Assembly (NCBI GenBank): GCA_009192285.1
Contig: CM018605.1
Coordinates: 124,001 to 188,000 of the forward strand
Source: Morchella semilibera
Lineage: Eukaryota > Ascomycota > Pezizomycetes > Pezizales > Morchellaceae
Length of the DNA stretch: 64,000 nucleotides
Direction of reading: 5' to 3'
The translations under genes and the position numbers were made by a program. The notes below the pieces were generated by a model, which was not told where the DNA came from, did no database searches, and worked only from the letters and a program-made list of their open reading frames with translations. The first letter of the stretch is position 1. Each line of letters starts with the position of its first letter. Positions 25,401 through 36,142 of the stretch are shown here, one piece after another.

Positions 25401-26353
25401 AATTGGTCTACCATCGAGAAAGCTCTCTGATATGAATCTTATCCAACTCGTGGATTATCCTCAGGCACACATTGGAAAACATCACCTTACCCTATAATGT
25501 ACTTCAGATGCATTAATCAATCAATCTATATAGTACCTTCACGAAACATCACTCGGTTATTTCTCTCAAAAGTACTTCACTGTTACATCTTCTTAGGTGT
25601 GTTTATCCGACTCTGGTACCCTTGTTTCGTCAGCTACATGTATTTATGCTTAGATGGTGTCTACATCAGGTCAAGGGCGTTTTTGGCAATACCATAAAGC
25701 TCAAGAATATGCATGTTAAACCCTCCTCCCCCGGACTTTGGTGGTCCATCGCCCATAGTATTATTAATAACACTTCAATTGCGCCGGCCTTGGTTTACAG
25801 AGCACTGTCAATTAACGTTATACATCTGAAAATTATCTGGGAAGAAATTATCTACTATGTACCTTCGTCCCCATAATTTAGCACTTGCATGACATTCCCT
25901 GCCAAAACTTTGTTAGCTGCTTTCAGTGGTCTGCCCTTTCCCCGCGCCGACCTGGAAGCTCAAAATACGACTCTGGTACCAGGACTTACTTGGCCGCAGC
26001 TCACTCCAGAAACATTCCATGCCCGCCTTATCTCTGCAATCCAATTATGTTGACAGCTATCATAGCCGCCGCTAATTGCACTTGATCTGTGTGGTTTGCT
26101 GCAACACTGATATGCACGACGTGTCTTCAGCCTACCGAAGTGCTGTCTAGGCTTCGTCCTCCTGACTCCCAGGATTATGCCTGCGTGCTTTTCCCTTGGC
26201 TGTCCTACTATTGCTTGGATCTGTAAATCCGTCGAGTACCCTCCCCGCTTTTGAGGACGCAAAGTCATCGGGTGGGCTTCTAATTTGAACCACTTCCTAC
26301 AATATGAACCCGTATCCTATACTTTCAGCGGCTCTTCCGTTTTTAGGTTGGTA

Positions 26354-26487
26354 CTCGGGGCAGGTAAAAAGTACTGGACAATAAAGGTTTTTAGTTCACC
26401 AATGGGTGCGCGTACTAGGCGAGAACTACTGCAAAAAAAGCCCAGAGACAAAACTTGCATTGTCCGGTACTATTTACCTGCCCCGAG
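26354..26487 (+). mobile_element. MITE-like element with TA duplication
   Basis: The arms CTCGGGGCAGGTAAAAAGTA and the complement of TACTATTTACCTGCCCCGAG pair over about 30 nt, including GTACTGGACAAT against ATTGTCCGGTAC. TA flanks both ends (26352-26353, 26488-26489). It is non-coding. Confidence 0.75.
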
Positions 26488-28252
26488 TAGGTTCATCATG
26501 GGCTCTTTATTCCGGAAGTCACCGAGCCGCCCAGGAATAGGCCTGAATATGGTAAAACCCCACCTTTGCCGCACCAGGGCAGATAGATCTACGGTTACAC
26601 TCTACGAACCTAGTAAGTATAAGGGCATCCCCATAGGGGAGGCTTTTATTGTACTTTAACAATTGATATTTAAATCTCGGCTAACATGTTTATGTGCCCT
26701 CGAGGCCTCCTAAATGTTCTCGTCGGCGACCTTTTGACGGGTGACGAAGATGGTTTTGAGATATGTATGTACCAGCCCGAAGACGCTATATGTTTACGAT
26801 TAACATTGACCAATCCACGCGTGGGTGGCTTTCATCATGAACTTCTATCCGATAAATTGCTCGCGCACTAAATGTCATGGACCAATTTATTTCCTCGCAT
26901 GCGTGAACATCTCAACATTGAATTTATTCTTCCAATACCGATACTGCGGGTTCGGGTTCACACCCCCGACACTTGACCGCGCTGCATATTCACCACCTCT
27001 TTAGGACTTCCCTGACCCACTAACTAGGTCATTATTATCTAATCTAATCAAACAGGGTCCAATTGGACCCTGGATATATCTCACGTAATATCATTAGCCC
27101 TTTATGATGACGTCGTTAGAGTTGCCACAAAGTCTTGGGCTTGTTTTTTCCCTTGCTTTGGGGTTCGGAGAAGGCGAAATTAGATTTCGCTAGTGTAGGT
27201 GACTGTAACATGGCGTTCCAGCGGCCCGGTGTTGATCCGGTAGAGAGGACGGCACCCCTCCTTAGCTCGGTGCGGGACATGTCACTACATGTAGTTTCTT
27301 CTGGTATGCTAGAGACAACTCCGACTTTGCTGCTACTGGCGTTATCACTTGCTTGATAATCCAGTGGTGTAGATGTATTCCGAAGTGGAAAAATCTAGAA
27401 ACCGTTGATAAACCGGGGCATCCCTCTAGCTAGTCAGATTTTGCCGGTTGGAGAGGCCTGGTAGATGAGGATGGCTAAATTCGAGTGATGCTTGATGACC
27501 GGCTTATTCCAACAGTAAATCCTAGAAGGGAAAAGGATTGGCTTAGGTTAGAAGAGTTTGGATAAGATAGATTGGTTTTCTTATGTCACCTCCGGTCACC
27601 AACTAATTCTTGTTGAGTCTTTTGAAAAATGCAAAACTTTCCCTTCTCGCATATTCATTATAACCATTCCCTAGCTAACACCGCGCCGAAGATACATGTC
27701 CATACTTCCCAAATTAGGTGCTATCTACCCTTGAGATTATAATACTTGGGGTACTAGGAAAGGTTTTCTATCAGGTAAACCTAGCGCAAGGCTCAGTTAA
27801 TCAAAAACAAAAAACTAACCGGCTGCAGGCGTATCAGACGTTGTATTCCATGGGTACCTATGTGGAGAATCTAAAATCCTGCAATAGTATACGTATAGGA
27901 GCCGAATACATGTACTAATCGACTTAGTACACTACATGTACTTATGTAGCAAGCCTAGAATCCTTAATCTATATAGCTGGACAGAGAAATGACTATAATG
28001 GAACTGTGGCCATGGTTATATACCTTAGAAATTTGGTAAGAATATTGGGTTAAGCTCAGCAATAGCTTTACCAAGTGTACATGTAAGTACCTATACAGAT
28101 CATTAGACAGATAATCTAGTAGTAGCGATCCTACAAACATTAGCTATATGGGGCTTTGTTAATATTATGTATTGCATACATGTGTCACTAAGAAAGGTCG
28201 GTGGCTTTTTCGGACTCGGCCAAAGTGAAATACTTATTTATCTTAAGTAGAC

Positions 28253-28358
28253 TCACTTATGGGGGTATGGGGGAATGCCGAACAGACAAGAGTAGCTGCA
28301 GCGCCGAGTTTGAGTGTAATTCGGCATTCCCCCATGTTCGGCATGCCCCCATAAGTGA
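28253..28358 (+). mobile_element. Hairpin element, possible MITE
   Basis: The left arm TCACTTATGGGGGTATGGGG continues GAATGCCGAA. The right arm holds TTCGGCATTCCCCCAT followed by GTTCGGCATGCCCCCATAAG and TGA. The outer 13 nt pair perfectly. The motif GGGGGAATGCCGAA recurs within the arms. No target duplication is clear. Confidence 0.6.
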
Positions 28359-28433
28359 AAAATCCTGTGTACGAGCGAGGGTAGCGCTTGCTACAATTAT
28401 TGACCAATTTATAGGCGATATCAAATCTCACTT

Positions 28434-28607
28434 TTAATTTTGATCGCTTTCCAGCACTAGCTCAGGCAACATCCGTTCGAATGTCTTGGGACGAAGCTTA
28501 ATTCTATATCTCAACCAGTGAGGAACGCGATATTCGGATACTGGCAGCTGCACAACACCAAATGCATAAGCGCCCCACATTTTTGTACAGCATCTGGGGT
28601 ACAGGTA
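28434..28607 (-). pseudogene. Orphan protein-like fragment, unknown family
   Basis: A minus-strand frame after an acceptor-like CCCCAG reads MWGAYAFGVVQLPVSEYRV, then PHWLRYRIKLRPKTFERMLP, and ends at TAA 28436-28434. Residue content looks like real protein, and the FERMLPEL end is vaguely like the N-terminal part of Harbinger-type transposases, which is only an impression. No neighbouring exons are evident, so I treat it as a relic. Confidence 0.25.
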
Positions 28608-29291
28608 AGAATAAAGTTATTGTGTATTTGTATTTTTTTAAAAAAAAAATTTCTTCGTTTCGCTGTCGCGCGAGAAGGTAGAACATAGCAAGTTGAAGCA
28701 TTTGAGGGTCGAGTAAACGAAACACCCGAGTTTCATGTCGGAACGAGAAACTAAAAGGTTGGTTAGTAGTAAATGTGTCACCGTCTCATCTGCAGCTTTC
28801 AGCCATTACACGCATCGACAGCTACTCGGTACTCGGAGGCAGTAACACAATGATTACCGATCCAACACTCAATTGGATCTAAGACTGATTTTATCCCTTT
28901 TCTTCTTTCCCCCTCCCCTCCCCCTCCCTTATCTTGAACAGCCTCGTTCCCTTCTTTCTTCCCTTCCCTTCTCTCCTCGCAATCTAGACTGACCTATAGA
29001 TATGAAACCCTAACCCACACGCCCCTTAACTCAAACCTAACCCTGCATACGACTACTCTATCTAACTTGCTATTTCCATTTCGTCATATCCAAAGCCATC
29101 TCCTCATTCTCTCTTCGCCTCTCTTCCATCACCACGTCGCAACCCCCATTTTATGTTCGTTTGATCGATATACCTTTATAGCTTACCGTTCTCGCTTGTC
29201 TTATCACTGCTCGCGCATAAAAACCTGCTGCTATCCTCATCCATATAGATAGATAGCCAGGAGGAAACCAACCTCCCTTCAACCCAGCACC

Positions 29292-31017
29292 ATGGGTTTC
29301 TCACGTTCTGCGCGGATCATCACTTTACTAGTGATTGATACGCTGTTTTTTCTGCTCGAGATCATCGTCGGGTATTCCGTGCATTCGCTGGCTCTGGTGG
29401 CGGATTCGTTCCATATGGTAGGGCAGATCCTGCGGTTGTTGCTGTCGTGTAAGTAGTAGACTGACTGTGGTCTGGTGTGCCCTATCTAGCTGAATGATGT
29501 TTTTTCATTACTTGTCGCACTCTGGGCTATCAAGCTCGCAAGACAGAAATCTACTTCGAATTATACTTACGGGGTATGTTTCCTGCTGTGGGAAGGGAGG
29601 AACAATGTTTTCTGCTGTTAGCGCTCGGTGTCCAGGCTGATCCTTTTTTCTCCTTTAGTGGCAACGTGCGGAAGTTCTCGGCGCTTTGATCAATGGCGTT
29701 TTCCTCCTCGCCCTGTGTTTATCGATTTTCCTTGAAGCTATCCAGAGATTTTTCGAGCCGCAAGAGGTCGGTCAGCCCATACTCGTGCTCGCTGTCGGGA
29801 GTGCCGGGTTGGCGTCGAATATTCTTGGATTGTTCCTCTTCCATGACCATGGCCACTCTCATGGAGGCGATTCTCACGTTCATGATCTTGAAACTGCAGC
29901 CGGCGGTCACGAGCACCATAGGCACACCCACGGTCTACCCGGCCATATTCACGACCCCGCCGAAGATGATAGTGGCGATATCGAAGAAATTCTTCCCGCC
30001 AATGTTGTAGCTCGTGTCGCGTCCGATGCAGTCACGATCTCTAGGCCAGTTCAAAAACACAAGAGGAGCAGCAGCAGACAGGCACATTTCGCATCACCGG
30101 CAACCCATATTCATGTTCATCCCGCCCGTAACCGACAGGAGGTCATTGCCGCTGCGGTTAGCGACACCGAAGCAACCTCCGGCACGTCCGACGACGAAGC
30201 CAGTGATGAAAGCACCCCCCTTGTACCTAAGAATGGTGACGCCTCTACTACTCGTAGGCGCGCATACTCCGCTACCCATACCGGCCACAACCACACAAAG
30301 CCCAAGCCCAAAGGCGCCTCCGGCCATTCCCATGAAAATCTCAATATGCGCGGTGTCTTTCTACACGTTCTCGGCGACGCTCTCGGAAACGTTGGTGTCA
30401 TGGTTGTTGCTCTGTGCCTGATGTATATCCCGGACAAGTACACATGGAAGAACTATCTAGACCCCTCCATTTCCCTCATCATCACGGTAATCATCTTCTC
30501 GTCCGCGCTACCGCTTGTTAAATCCGCCTCCAAGATCCTCCTTCAAGCCGTCCCAACCGGAATCTCGCTCGAGGAGGTCAAGGAAGATATCGGAAACATC
30601 CCCGGCGTTGAGTCCGTCCATGAACTCCACATCTGGCAGCTTTCGGACGTCAAGATGATTGCTTCTCTCCACATCCAGATTGCTTTCGATCCTGACCAGG
30701 GTGGTCGCTACATGCAACTCGCGCGCTCAATCAGAACCTGCCTTCACGCCTATGGTATCCACTCCTCTACAATCCAGCCAGAGTACACAAAGCCGGTCGG
30801 CGACGACGTCATTGCCGCAGATATGAGCCCCAGTGACGAAGCAGTGACAGGATATGGTGCTATCCCTGGTGGAAGCCATGCAGGAAGCGTGGAAGGAAGC
30901 GACTCGGCATGTCTATTGGAATGCGGGGACGGATGTGCGACTGTGAAGTGCTGCGGGCCAGTTGGACAAGTGACCGGTGATGGAGGACAGGGTCATGGCC
31001 ATGGCCATTCTCACTAA
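29292..31017 (+). CDS. zrc1: Vacuolar zinc transporter, CDF family (ZRC1/COT1-like)
   Basis: Three exons (29292-29417, 29490-29573, 29659-31017) give 522 aa. Cation diffusion facilitators exchange Zn2+ (or Co2+) for H+; Zrc1/Cot1 load the vacuole. Seen here: TM1 (IITLLVIDTLFFLLEIIVGY), the TM2 metal site HSLALVADSFHMLND formed across the first splice junction, the TM5 site HVLGDALGN, and a long TM4-TM5 loop with two His-rich tracts (HDHGHSHGGDSHVHD and HEHHRHTHGLPGHIHD), which is the hallmark of zinc-type members. The C-terminal cytosolic domain has ESVHELHIWQLSDVKM. The tail is Cys- and His-rich (CLLECGDGCATVKCC and GHGHGHSH), a possible extra metal-binding end. Length fits the family. The gene stands alone, with a pyrimidine-rich leader. 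Confidence 0.92.
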
Positions 31018-32060
31018 AGGTGCAAATTTGGAGAAAGCAGTTGGGGGCGGGCGAAAAGAACCTTTTTTTTTTATATACTGCGGCTAGGAAGTTCGCGTGC
31101 GAGACACACTTTTAATCCAGCTATATACCTAAAAAGAGTCTCTATTGAGGTTTTCCCTTTTATTTTTTTTTTGCTACTACCAAATATGTCCTTTTTCTAA
31201 ACCTCTTTACGACCCTTTTTTTTTCTTCCTACATTTATAGTATTCGTTTTAACGATGGACTGGTTGCGTACTAGTGATTTGATTGTAATAGAGCGGGGAT
31301 GGCGGGAAATTCTTATGTATAGTAGAGTTCTAAAAAAAAACAAATATGTATAGAGGTCCCGAAAATGATCTTCACAGACTGTCACTCGGATATGGTGTAG
31401 GTTGAACATGTACCTGCCCTACTATGTATATAACAAACATTGTATGCCGAGACTCCAGTTCCCATAGCCTGTGGGCGATGCCGACTATCAGAGAGCCTGA
31501 ACATGTATGCACCAGGAGCTACTTGCTTACTTACTTACACAGCTCCGTGACGACGCCCTCTATACAGAATTCAGGACGGGGGCACTGTTCTTGGGTACGT
31601 GTATGTATGTGTGCAGGTAGGTTACCGTGGAGGAGGCCGTAGAGTAGACTCTTGGCTTCATGGCCTTTTTTTGTGGCGCTGGTTGGGTGCCTTCCTCTGT
31701 GTGTATATACTTATACTAGCCATTGCGCAATATGTAGCTACATGTACCCTTCCCGGGTGCTGGTTCTCTTGTGTTACGGGTAGGCATTGAATTCATCGTT
31801 TGTACCAAAGAGCTGCATAACTATGTACTTATAGATCCAATTGTAACCCGGCTCTAGGTGGGTGTAATGGGGTTTGTATAGCTCTGGGGTCCGAGTCTCT
31901 GGGGGCACATCGAGAACGAACGGTGGGCGGGTGGTAAGCCCTTGGATTATAGTAACATACACAACTCATGACACCAAGCGCTTTCTCTTGGGGGCAAATC
32001 AACTAACCCCCCGAACCGGGATGCAACACATGTATCCATACATCCAGCACCCCAACACCG
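31018..32060. other. Intergenic spacer
   Basis: T-rich 3' flank of the Zn transporter followed by unremarkable sequence; one TACATGTA at 31739. No gene is supported. Confidence 0.45.
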
Positions 32061-32605
32061 CTAGACCTTGAACCCAGCCCACAGGTTATCCCTGTTCACC
32101 AGCATCCCCCTCTCATCGAACCTGACGCCCTCCTGCTTCAGCAGCTCCAGCTTCTTCTCGCAGTTGGCGCCCGACGGCGCGTTGTGCCGCCAGTCGCCCA
32201 TGAACCCGCCGATATACTACAGCTCCTGTCAGCGGCGGACCAAAACCCGCGGGGGGGGGGGGTGCTACCCCTGTTGAGGCGATGATGCGGTGGCAGGGCA
32301 CCTCCGGCGCATACGGGTTGTTTCCTGCGCGGCGACTGCTTAGCTAGCTATACGACCGGGAGGGGAGGGGGGCAACGTACGGCATGCGCCGCCGACGGCC
32401 CGCGGGGAGGAGTCGAGGGCGTCTGAGAGCGCCTTGTAGGTGCTGACCTTTCCGGGGGGGATCTGTCGCTCTGCGGTTTAGCTGGCTGGCTGGCTGGGGG
32501 TGGTGGGGGGGGGGACTGTTTAAAGATCGTAGACCTCTGGGCTTTGTTAGCTTTGTTGGGGGGGTGGGGGGGTCACTGGCTTGCCTCTTGGAATGCGGTG
32601 ACCAT
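32061..32605 (-). CDS. Methylated-DNA-cysteine methyltransferase-like (MGMT/Atl)
   Basis: Minus-strand exons 32468-32381, 32324-32269 and 32216-32061 join in phase and read QIPPGKVSTYKALSDAL, then a segment holding NNPYAPEVPCHRIIASTG, then YIGGFMGDWR. This is the core of O6-alkylguanine-DNA alkyltransferase: the DNA-binding helix-turn-helix (TYKALSDAL, with an Arg finger in SSPRAVGG) and the reactive-Cys motif PCHR(I). The Cys is present, so it is an alkyltransferase and not an ATL with Trp. It would repair O6-methylguanine in a one-turnover reaction. The product is small, without the N-terminal domain. The 5' end is unresolved: ATG 32605 gives MVTAFQEA as expected, but the usual VYxxL segment occurs only as GTC TAC GAT CTT followed by an in-frame TAA. 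Either I miss a junction or the gene is damaged at its start. Confidence 0.75.
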
Positions 32606-33164
32606 TGTTGCGGGTGGTTTGGGTGTTGGTTGAAGTAGGATTGAGTATATATATATATATATGGGGGGAATGATCTGGTGGGGGTGGTGAGAAGAGGAGG
32701 AGGAGGAGGAGGAGGATGAGGGATGAGGATGAGGACTGCTAGATAAGCTTAAAGGGGGGGAGGGGGGGGGGGCGCGTAGAGTGGTAGACGCGAGTCCCAA
32801 GCTACGTATGCTGCTGTACCTGTGCCTGCGCGGCAGTACTCTAAGGAAAAGGAAGGCCGGCTGCTACCTCATGCACTTCATTGGACCGACGGGGGATGAT
32901 GCATGCGGCTAGATAGAGTAGTCATCCATCCATACAGAGCCGGGGGTTGGTCTGTGCTCCTAGCTCTGGGGATACGGGGGCCATTTAGAGTATTGACTAC
33001 GGTAATTAAATGGGGATTATACTCAAGTGACATGTAATATCAGGGTGCGTATATTCGGAGCACTGCCTCTTCTATCGATCACGCGCTTAAGGTTAACTCA
33101 GCTAAGTAGCTACATAGTAGAGAAGCACAAGCACGCTACGTTAATACCGCAGCTCAGTCCGGCC

Positions 33165-33355
33165 AACCAACCGACCGACCGACCGACTGAGCCATTGAAT
33201 TATTATATGTACTCTACCTACTCTACCCCACAGCCTGCCAGGCTGAGTTCGCGTCCGCCGGACTGAGTCGTGGACTGAGTACGTTTGCGGCTTTTTTTCT
33301 GACTGACTGAGGTGGTGCCGTCCGACTGAGTCGGGTACCGACCGACTGACTGAGC
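33165..33355 (+). repeat. GACC/GACT tetranucleotide tracts
   Basis: Clusters of ccaaccaaccgaccgaccga and of gactgactgagg and accgaccgactgactgag recur across the interval, giving an irregular tetranucleotide-rich patch in the non-coding DNA between the methyltransferase and the LPMO. Confidence 0.6.
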
Positions 33356-34067
33356 TACGTACGTAGTAGAACGCACGTGATCCTCCGGCCCCCGATTCGT
33401 GCGTTGACGTGCATCTATAATTCCCCGGGTCCAATTCGGCGTCGGAATATACTGTCTCGGATAAACTGCTCCAGCTAGCCAACAGATTGCTACTTGACTG
33501 CTACTTCTACCAGACTGCGGACCAAGAGTATGTAATTCTTACTACCGGTGGCACAGGTAGAGTACTGAACTCTGTGCTATAGGTACTTCGTTAGTGGATG
33601 TCCAACCGCTACGGCCAAGCCTTATGAAAGTTTCCCGCAGACAGTATTCATATATAGTGCCATTACTCGGAAAATTGGCAATTGCTGTAAGCAGACTTGA
33701 CCCTCCAACCAATTGTGAAGGAGGCAATCCCTGGCCAGAGATGGCCAACTTTTCGAGTTTGTGCGGTAGTGTCATTATGGCTCCTTTTGGCTTATATTAT
33801 AAGACTACATGTACTACCCCCACCATCAGTGGTACAATTTACTACACTGATAAACCCACCACACAGGTACATACATCTACCACTCCGGTACCAAAAAACC
33901 AAAAAACAAAAGTTAGTCCTCCAGGCCCATGCGCGGCTGCGGGACCTCTCCACCACGACCTCTCAACGCACAGCGGCTGTCGCTTCTTCTGCTCCTTGAG
34001 CCACAGGCAGGAAACGAACCCTGGCCCTGTCCGTAATAAACCTCAGTTCCAACAACACCACAGACTA

Positions 34068-34213
34068 CAGTGGACTCTCGCTATAAGGATACCAGTGGCC
34101 GGCCCGCAACCGCCGTTTTGCTAGAAACTTTCTATAAGGATAATTTGCTATTAATTCGCTATAAGGATACGTACTCTTGGTCCCGACCATATCCTTATAG
34201 TGAGAGTCTACTG
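34068..34213 (+). mobile_element. Pogo-type MITE with TA duplication
   Basis: The termini CAGTGGACTCTCGCTATAAG and, on the other strand, CAGTAGACTCTCACTATAAG pair over 24 nt and are flanked by TA (34066-34067, 34214-34215). CAGT termini followed by a CTC-TATAA block recall pogo/Tigger-like elements and plant Emigrant MITEs. An internal third copy of the arm (TTCGCTATAAGGATA near 34157) suggests internal rearrangement. It is non-coding, 146 bp. Confidence 0.85.
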
Positions 34214-34392
34214 TAGCATTAACTTTCAACACACACATAGATGCGAGAATACCAAAGATCCAAATTGGGTGAAATTGTATATAAGACAACTACCAAAGCC
34301 CCAGCCACAGGGGAGACAAAATAAAAATAAAAAGCGAACATCACAGCCAACCCCCCATCCAACAAAGTACCGTATAGCTAGCTACACATTCC

Positions 34393-35177
34393 CTACACAC
34401 ACCCCGTTCCATTCGGCGGCGCGCCCTTCTCCCCCCTGACCACCACGGCGCCCGGGTACGGAAACTCCACGGCCGTGCCCTCGCGCACGGTACACGGGTT
34501 CGTCCCGATCTGGGCGACAAAGACGCGCGGGTTGTCGGCCATGCTCGCGAAGCCGCTGCCGCCGCCGGTGATGGTCACCGCCGCGCAGTTCATGTACATC
34601 TCGCGGTTGCCGATCTTGTTGAACCACGTCCAGGCGAAGAGCGCGGCGCCGGACGGCGCCGACGCCGGGATGCCGAAGCTGAAGGGCGTGTCTTCGGCTG
34701 GGCAGGAGCCTGGTGGTGGTAGGTTAGTATTGTGGTGTGCTATAAGTATGTATGTGGGCGAGAGGGGGGGGGGGGGGGTACCGATCCAGGACTTGATCAC
34801 GCGGAACGTCTGCCCGTCGTCGTAGGATAGCGATACCTGGCAGCTCCCGCCGCCGTGGACCGCACCGCCCATGGTTCTACACCTCGTCAGCCGTCCACCC
34901 CACTATCGACCCGGAAACACACACACACATACCTAAACACCTGCGTGCTCCCCGCCGGCCACGTCTCGACGCTTCTTCCAGCGCCGCGCGCAAAGTCCTT
35001 GTGGTACTGCTTGCACGGGAACTGCGGGCCCTTGATGGGTGCCTTGAGCTCGTAGTCTGGCGACGTGACGAACTTGTTTTCCGCCCAGCCTAGCGGCGCG
35101 GGCTTGGACATGAGGACGTGGGGCGCTGCGAGCGGCGCTAGGAGGAGGAGCACGGCGCGGCGGATGTGGAGGTGCAT
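34393..35177 (-). CDS. AA11-like lytic polysaccharide monooxygenase
   Basis: Three exons (35177-34933, 34876-34782, 34709-34393) give 218 aa. The signal peptide (MHLHIRRAVLLLLAPLAAP) would be cleaved to leave an N-terminal His (HVLMSKPAPLG), the first ligand of the copper histidine brace. The second brace His is in GGAVHGGGSCQ, and the axial Tyr is probably in GNREMYMNCA. Conserved FPCKQ and AWTWFNKIGNREM support AA11, the fungal chitin-active LPMO family. It is a single-domain protein with no carbohydrate-binding module; an even number of cysteines suggests disulfides. Secreted: it would oxidatively cleave crystalline chitin or act on the fungus's own wall. A related but distinct copper-protein family is the main alternative. 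Confidence 0.82.
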
Positions 35178-35184
35178 GTTTTTG

Positions 35185-35212
35185 GTGGTGGTGGTGGTGG
35201 TGGTGGTTAGAG
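35185..35212 (+). repeat. (GGT)n microsatellite
   Basis: A tggtggtgg run immediately upstream of the LPMO start codon, probably in its leader. Confidence 0.7.
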
Positions 35213-35986
35213 TTTGTGATGGTGGGTGGAATTGGGTATCTGTGCTGGTATATATAAACGGCGGACAGACAGGCCAGTGGACCAAACAAGGGAAGGAAGG
35301 AAGGAGGGGAGGAAGGAGGGGAGAAAGGAAGAGGCTGGCTGGCTCGCCGGTGGCTGGCCGGACTGCAGGAGAACTTTGGCCGATATCTCTAGCAGGTCTG
35401 CAGAGGATTTATATACCCCCTCCCCCACCAGTCCGTTCCAGAACATCTCTGGCTCACGCATACGAACCCCCAGGAACCCCCCCAAGAGGTGCGATTCAAC
35501 ACTTCTAGCCCGGTCCTGACGGAAACAATTGCTCTCTCCCGTCTGTCCGTCCGTCCGTCCGTCTCCAACCTCCCCCCTATAGCAGCTGGCCAGCCCCAGC
35601 ATTCCACCCGACGGAAGGAGTCGCAATGTAGCGCTACATGGCATAGCATTCCAGCCGTCGTCTGCATGACTAAGCTGCGAAAAAGTGGCCGTATCGATCA
35701 TTGGTAGTGGCAACGCCAAGAAGCGCATTACATAACAAGGGGGTGATGAACGGTATTTATCAGCCGTTTAAGTAGATTCTCTTTGCGGGTAATGGATGGG
35801 AAAGGGAGTCTGTTATCAGTTCTCGTTTTTGCCATCCCTTAAGTGGCGATTACATAGTTAAACAAATCAACGTATATCTCTAGCTGTTCTAAACACATCT
35901 ACTTCTACTATGTACCAGATTACATCCTTTTGCGCCCCGCAACCACGTACCATGGAGAGAGGATTTGTCTACCACTGTTAAATGAT

Positions 35987-36142
35987 AAAAAAAGCCAGCA
36001 ACAAAAGACTTATGTGAAGAAGTAATCATCCCTCAAGAGCGTCGCTACCATGTTGGGCTTTCTCATCACTGCTCCCACCAGGATTTGAACCTGTCGTTGT
36101 CATATGACGAAGCCCAGTGTATTACCACTAGGCCACGCCACG
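35987..36142 (-). mobile_element. tRNA-derived SINE-like element
   Basis: On the minus strand an A-box-like TGGCCTAGTGGT (36135-36124) and a perfect B box GGTTCAAATCC (36091-36081) lie 32 nt apart, as in tRNA genes, but the would-be acceptor arms (CGTGGCG and TGGGAGC) do not pair and the anticodon arm is malformed. About 90 nt of unrelated sequence follows the B box and ends in a T7 run (35993-35987) suited to pol III termination. This is the layout of a tRNA-derived SINE. A decayed tRNA gene is the alternative. Confidence 0.6.

Larger units (their letters stand above)
22480..29291. other. Gene-poor region of about 6.8 kb
   Basis: The first kilobase is likely the promoter and leader of the histidine kinase. 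The rest has no supported gene. It holds hairpin elements at 26354-26487 and 28253-28358, an orphan protein-like fragment at 28434-28607 and TACATGTA palindromes (24586, 24605, 25635, 27286, 27907, 27933, 28078). The pyrimidine-rich stretch at 28890-29280 is likely the leader of the Zn transporter. Confidence 0.5.
32606..34392. other. Intergenic region with simple repeats and a MITE
   Basis: It contains a GGA/GAG tract (about 32693-32717), several G runs, tetranucleotide GACC/GACT tracts (33172-33190, 33299-33352), one TACATGTA (33806) and a TA-flanked element (34068-34213). No gene is supported. Confidence 0.5.

Noticed and set aside
29005-29045. Telomere-like CCCTAA repeats (also near 36875)
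   Set aside because: Only one or two dispersed units occur, too few for a telomeric tract or an internal telomere.
35987-36142. Functional tRNA gene
   Set aside because: The A and B boxes are fine, but the acceptor arms do not pair and the anticodon arm cannot form a 7-nt loop with a five-pair stem.
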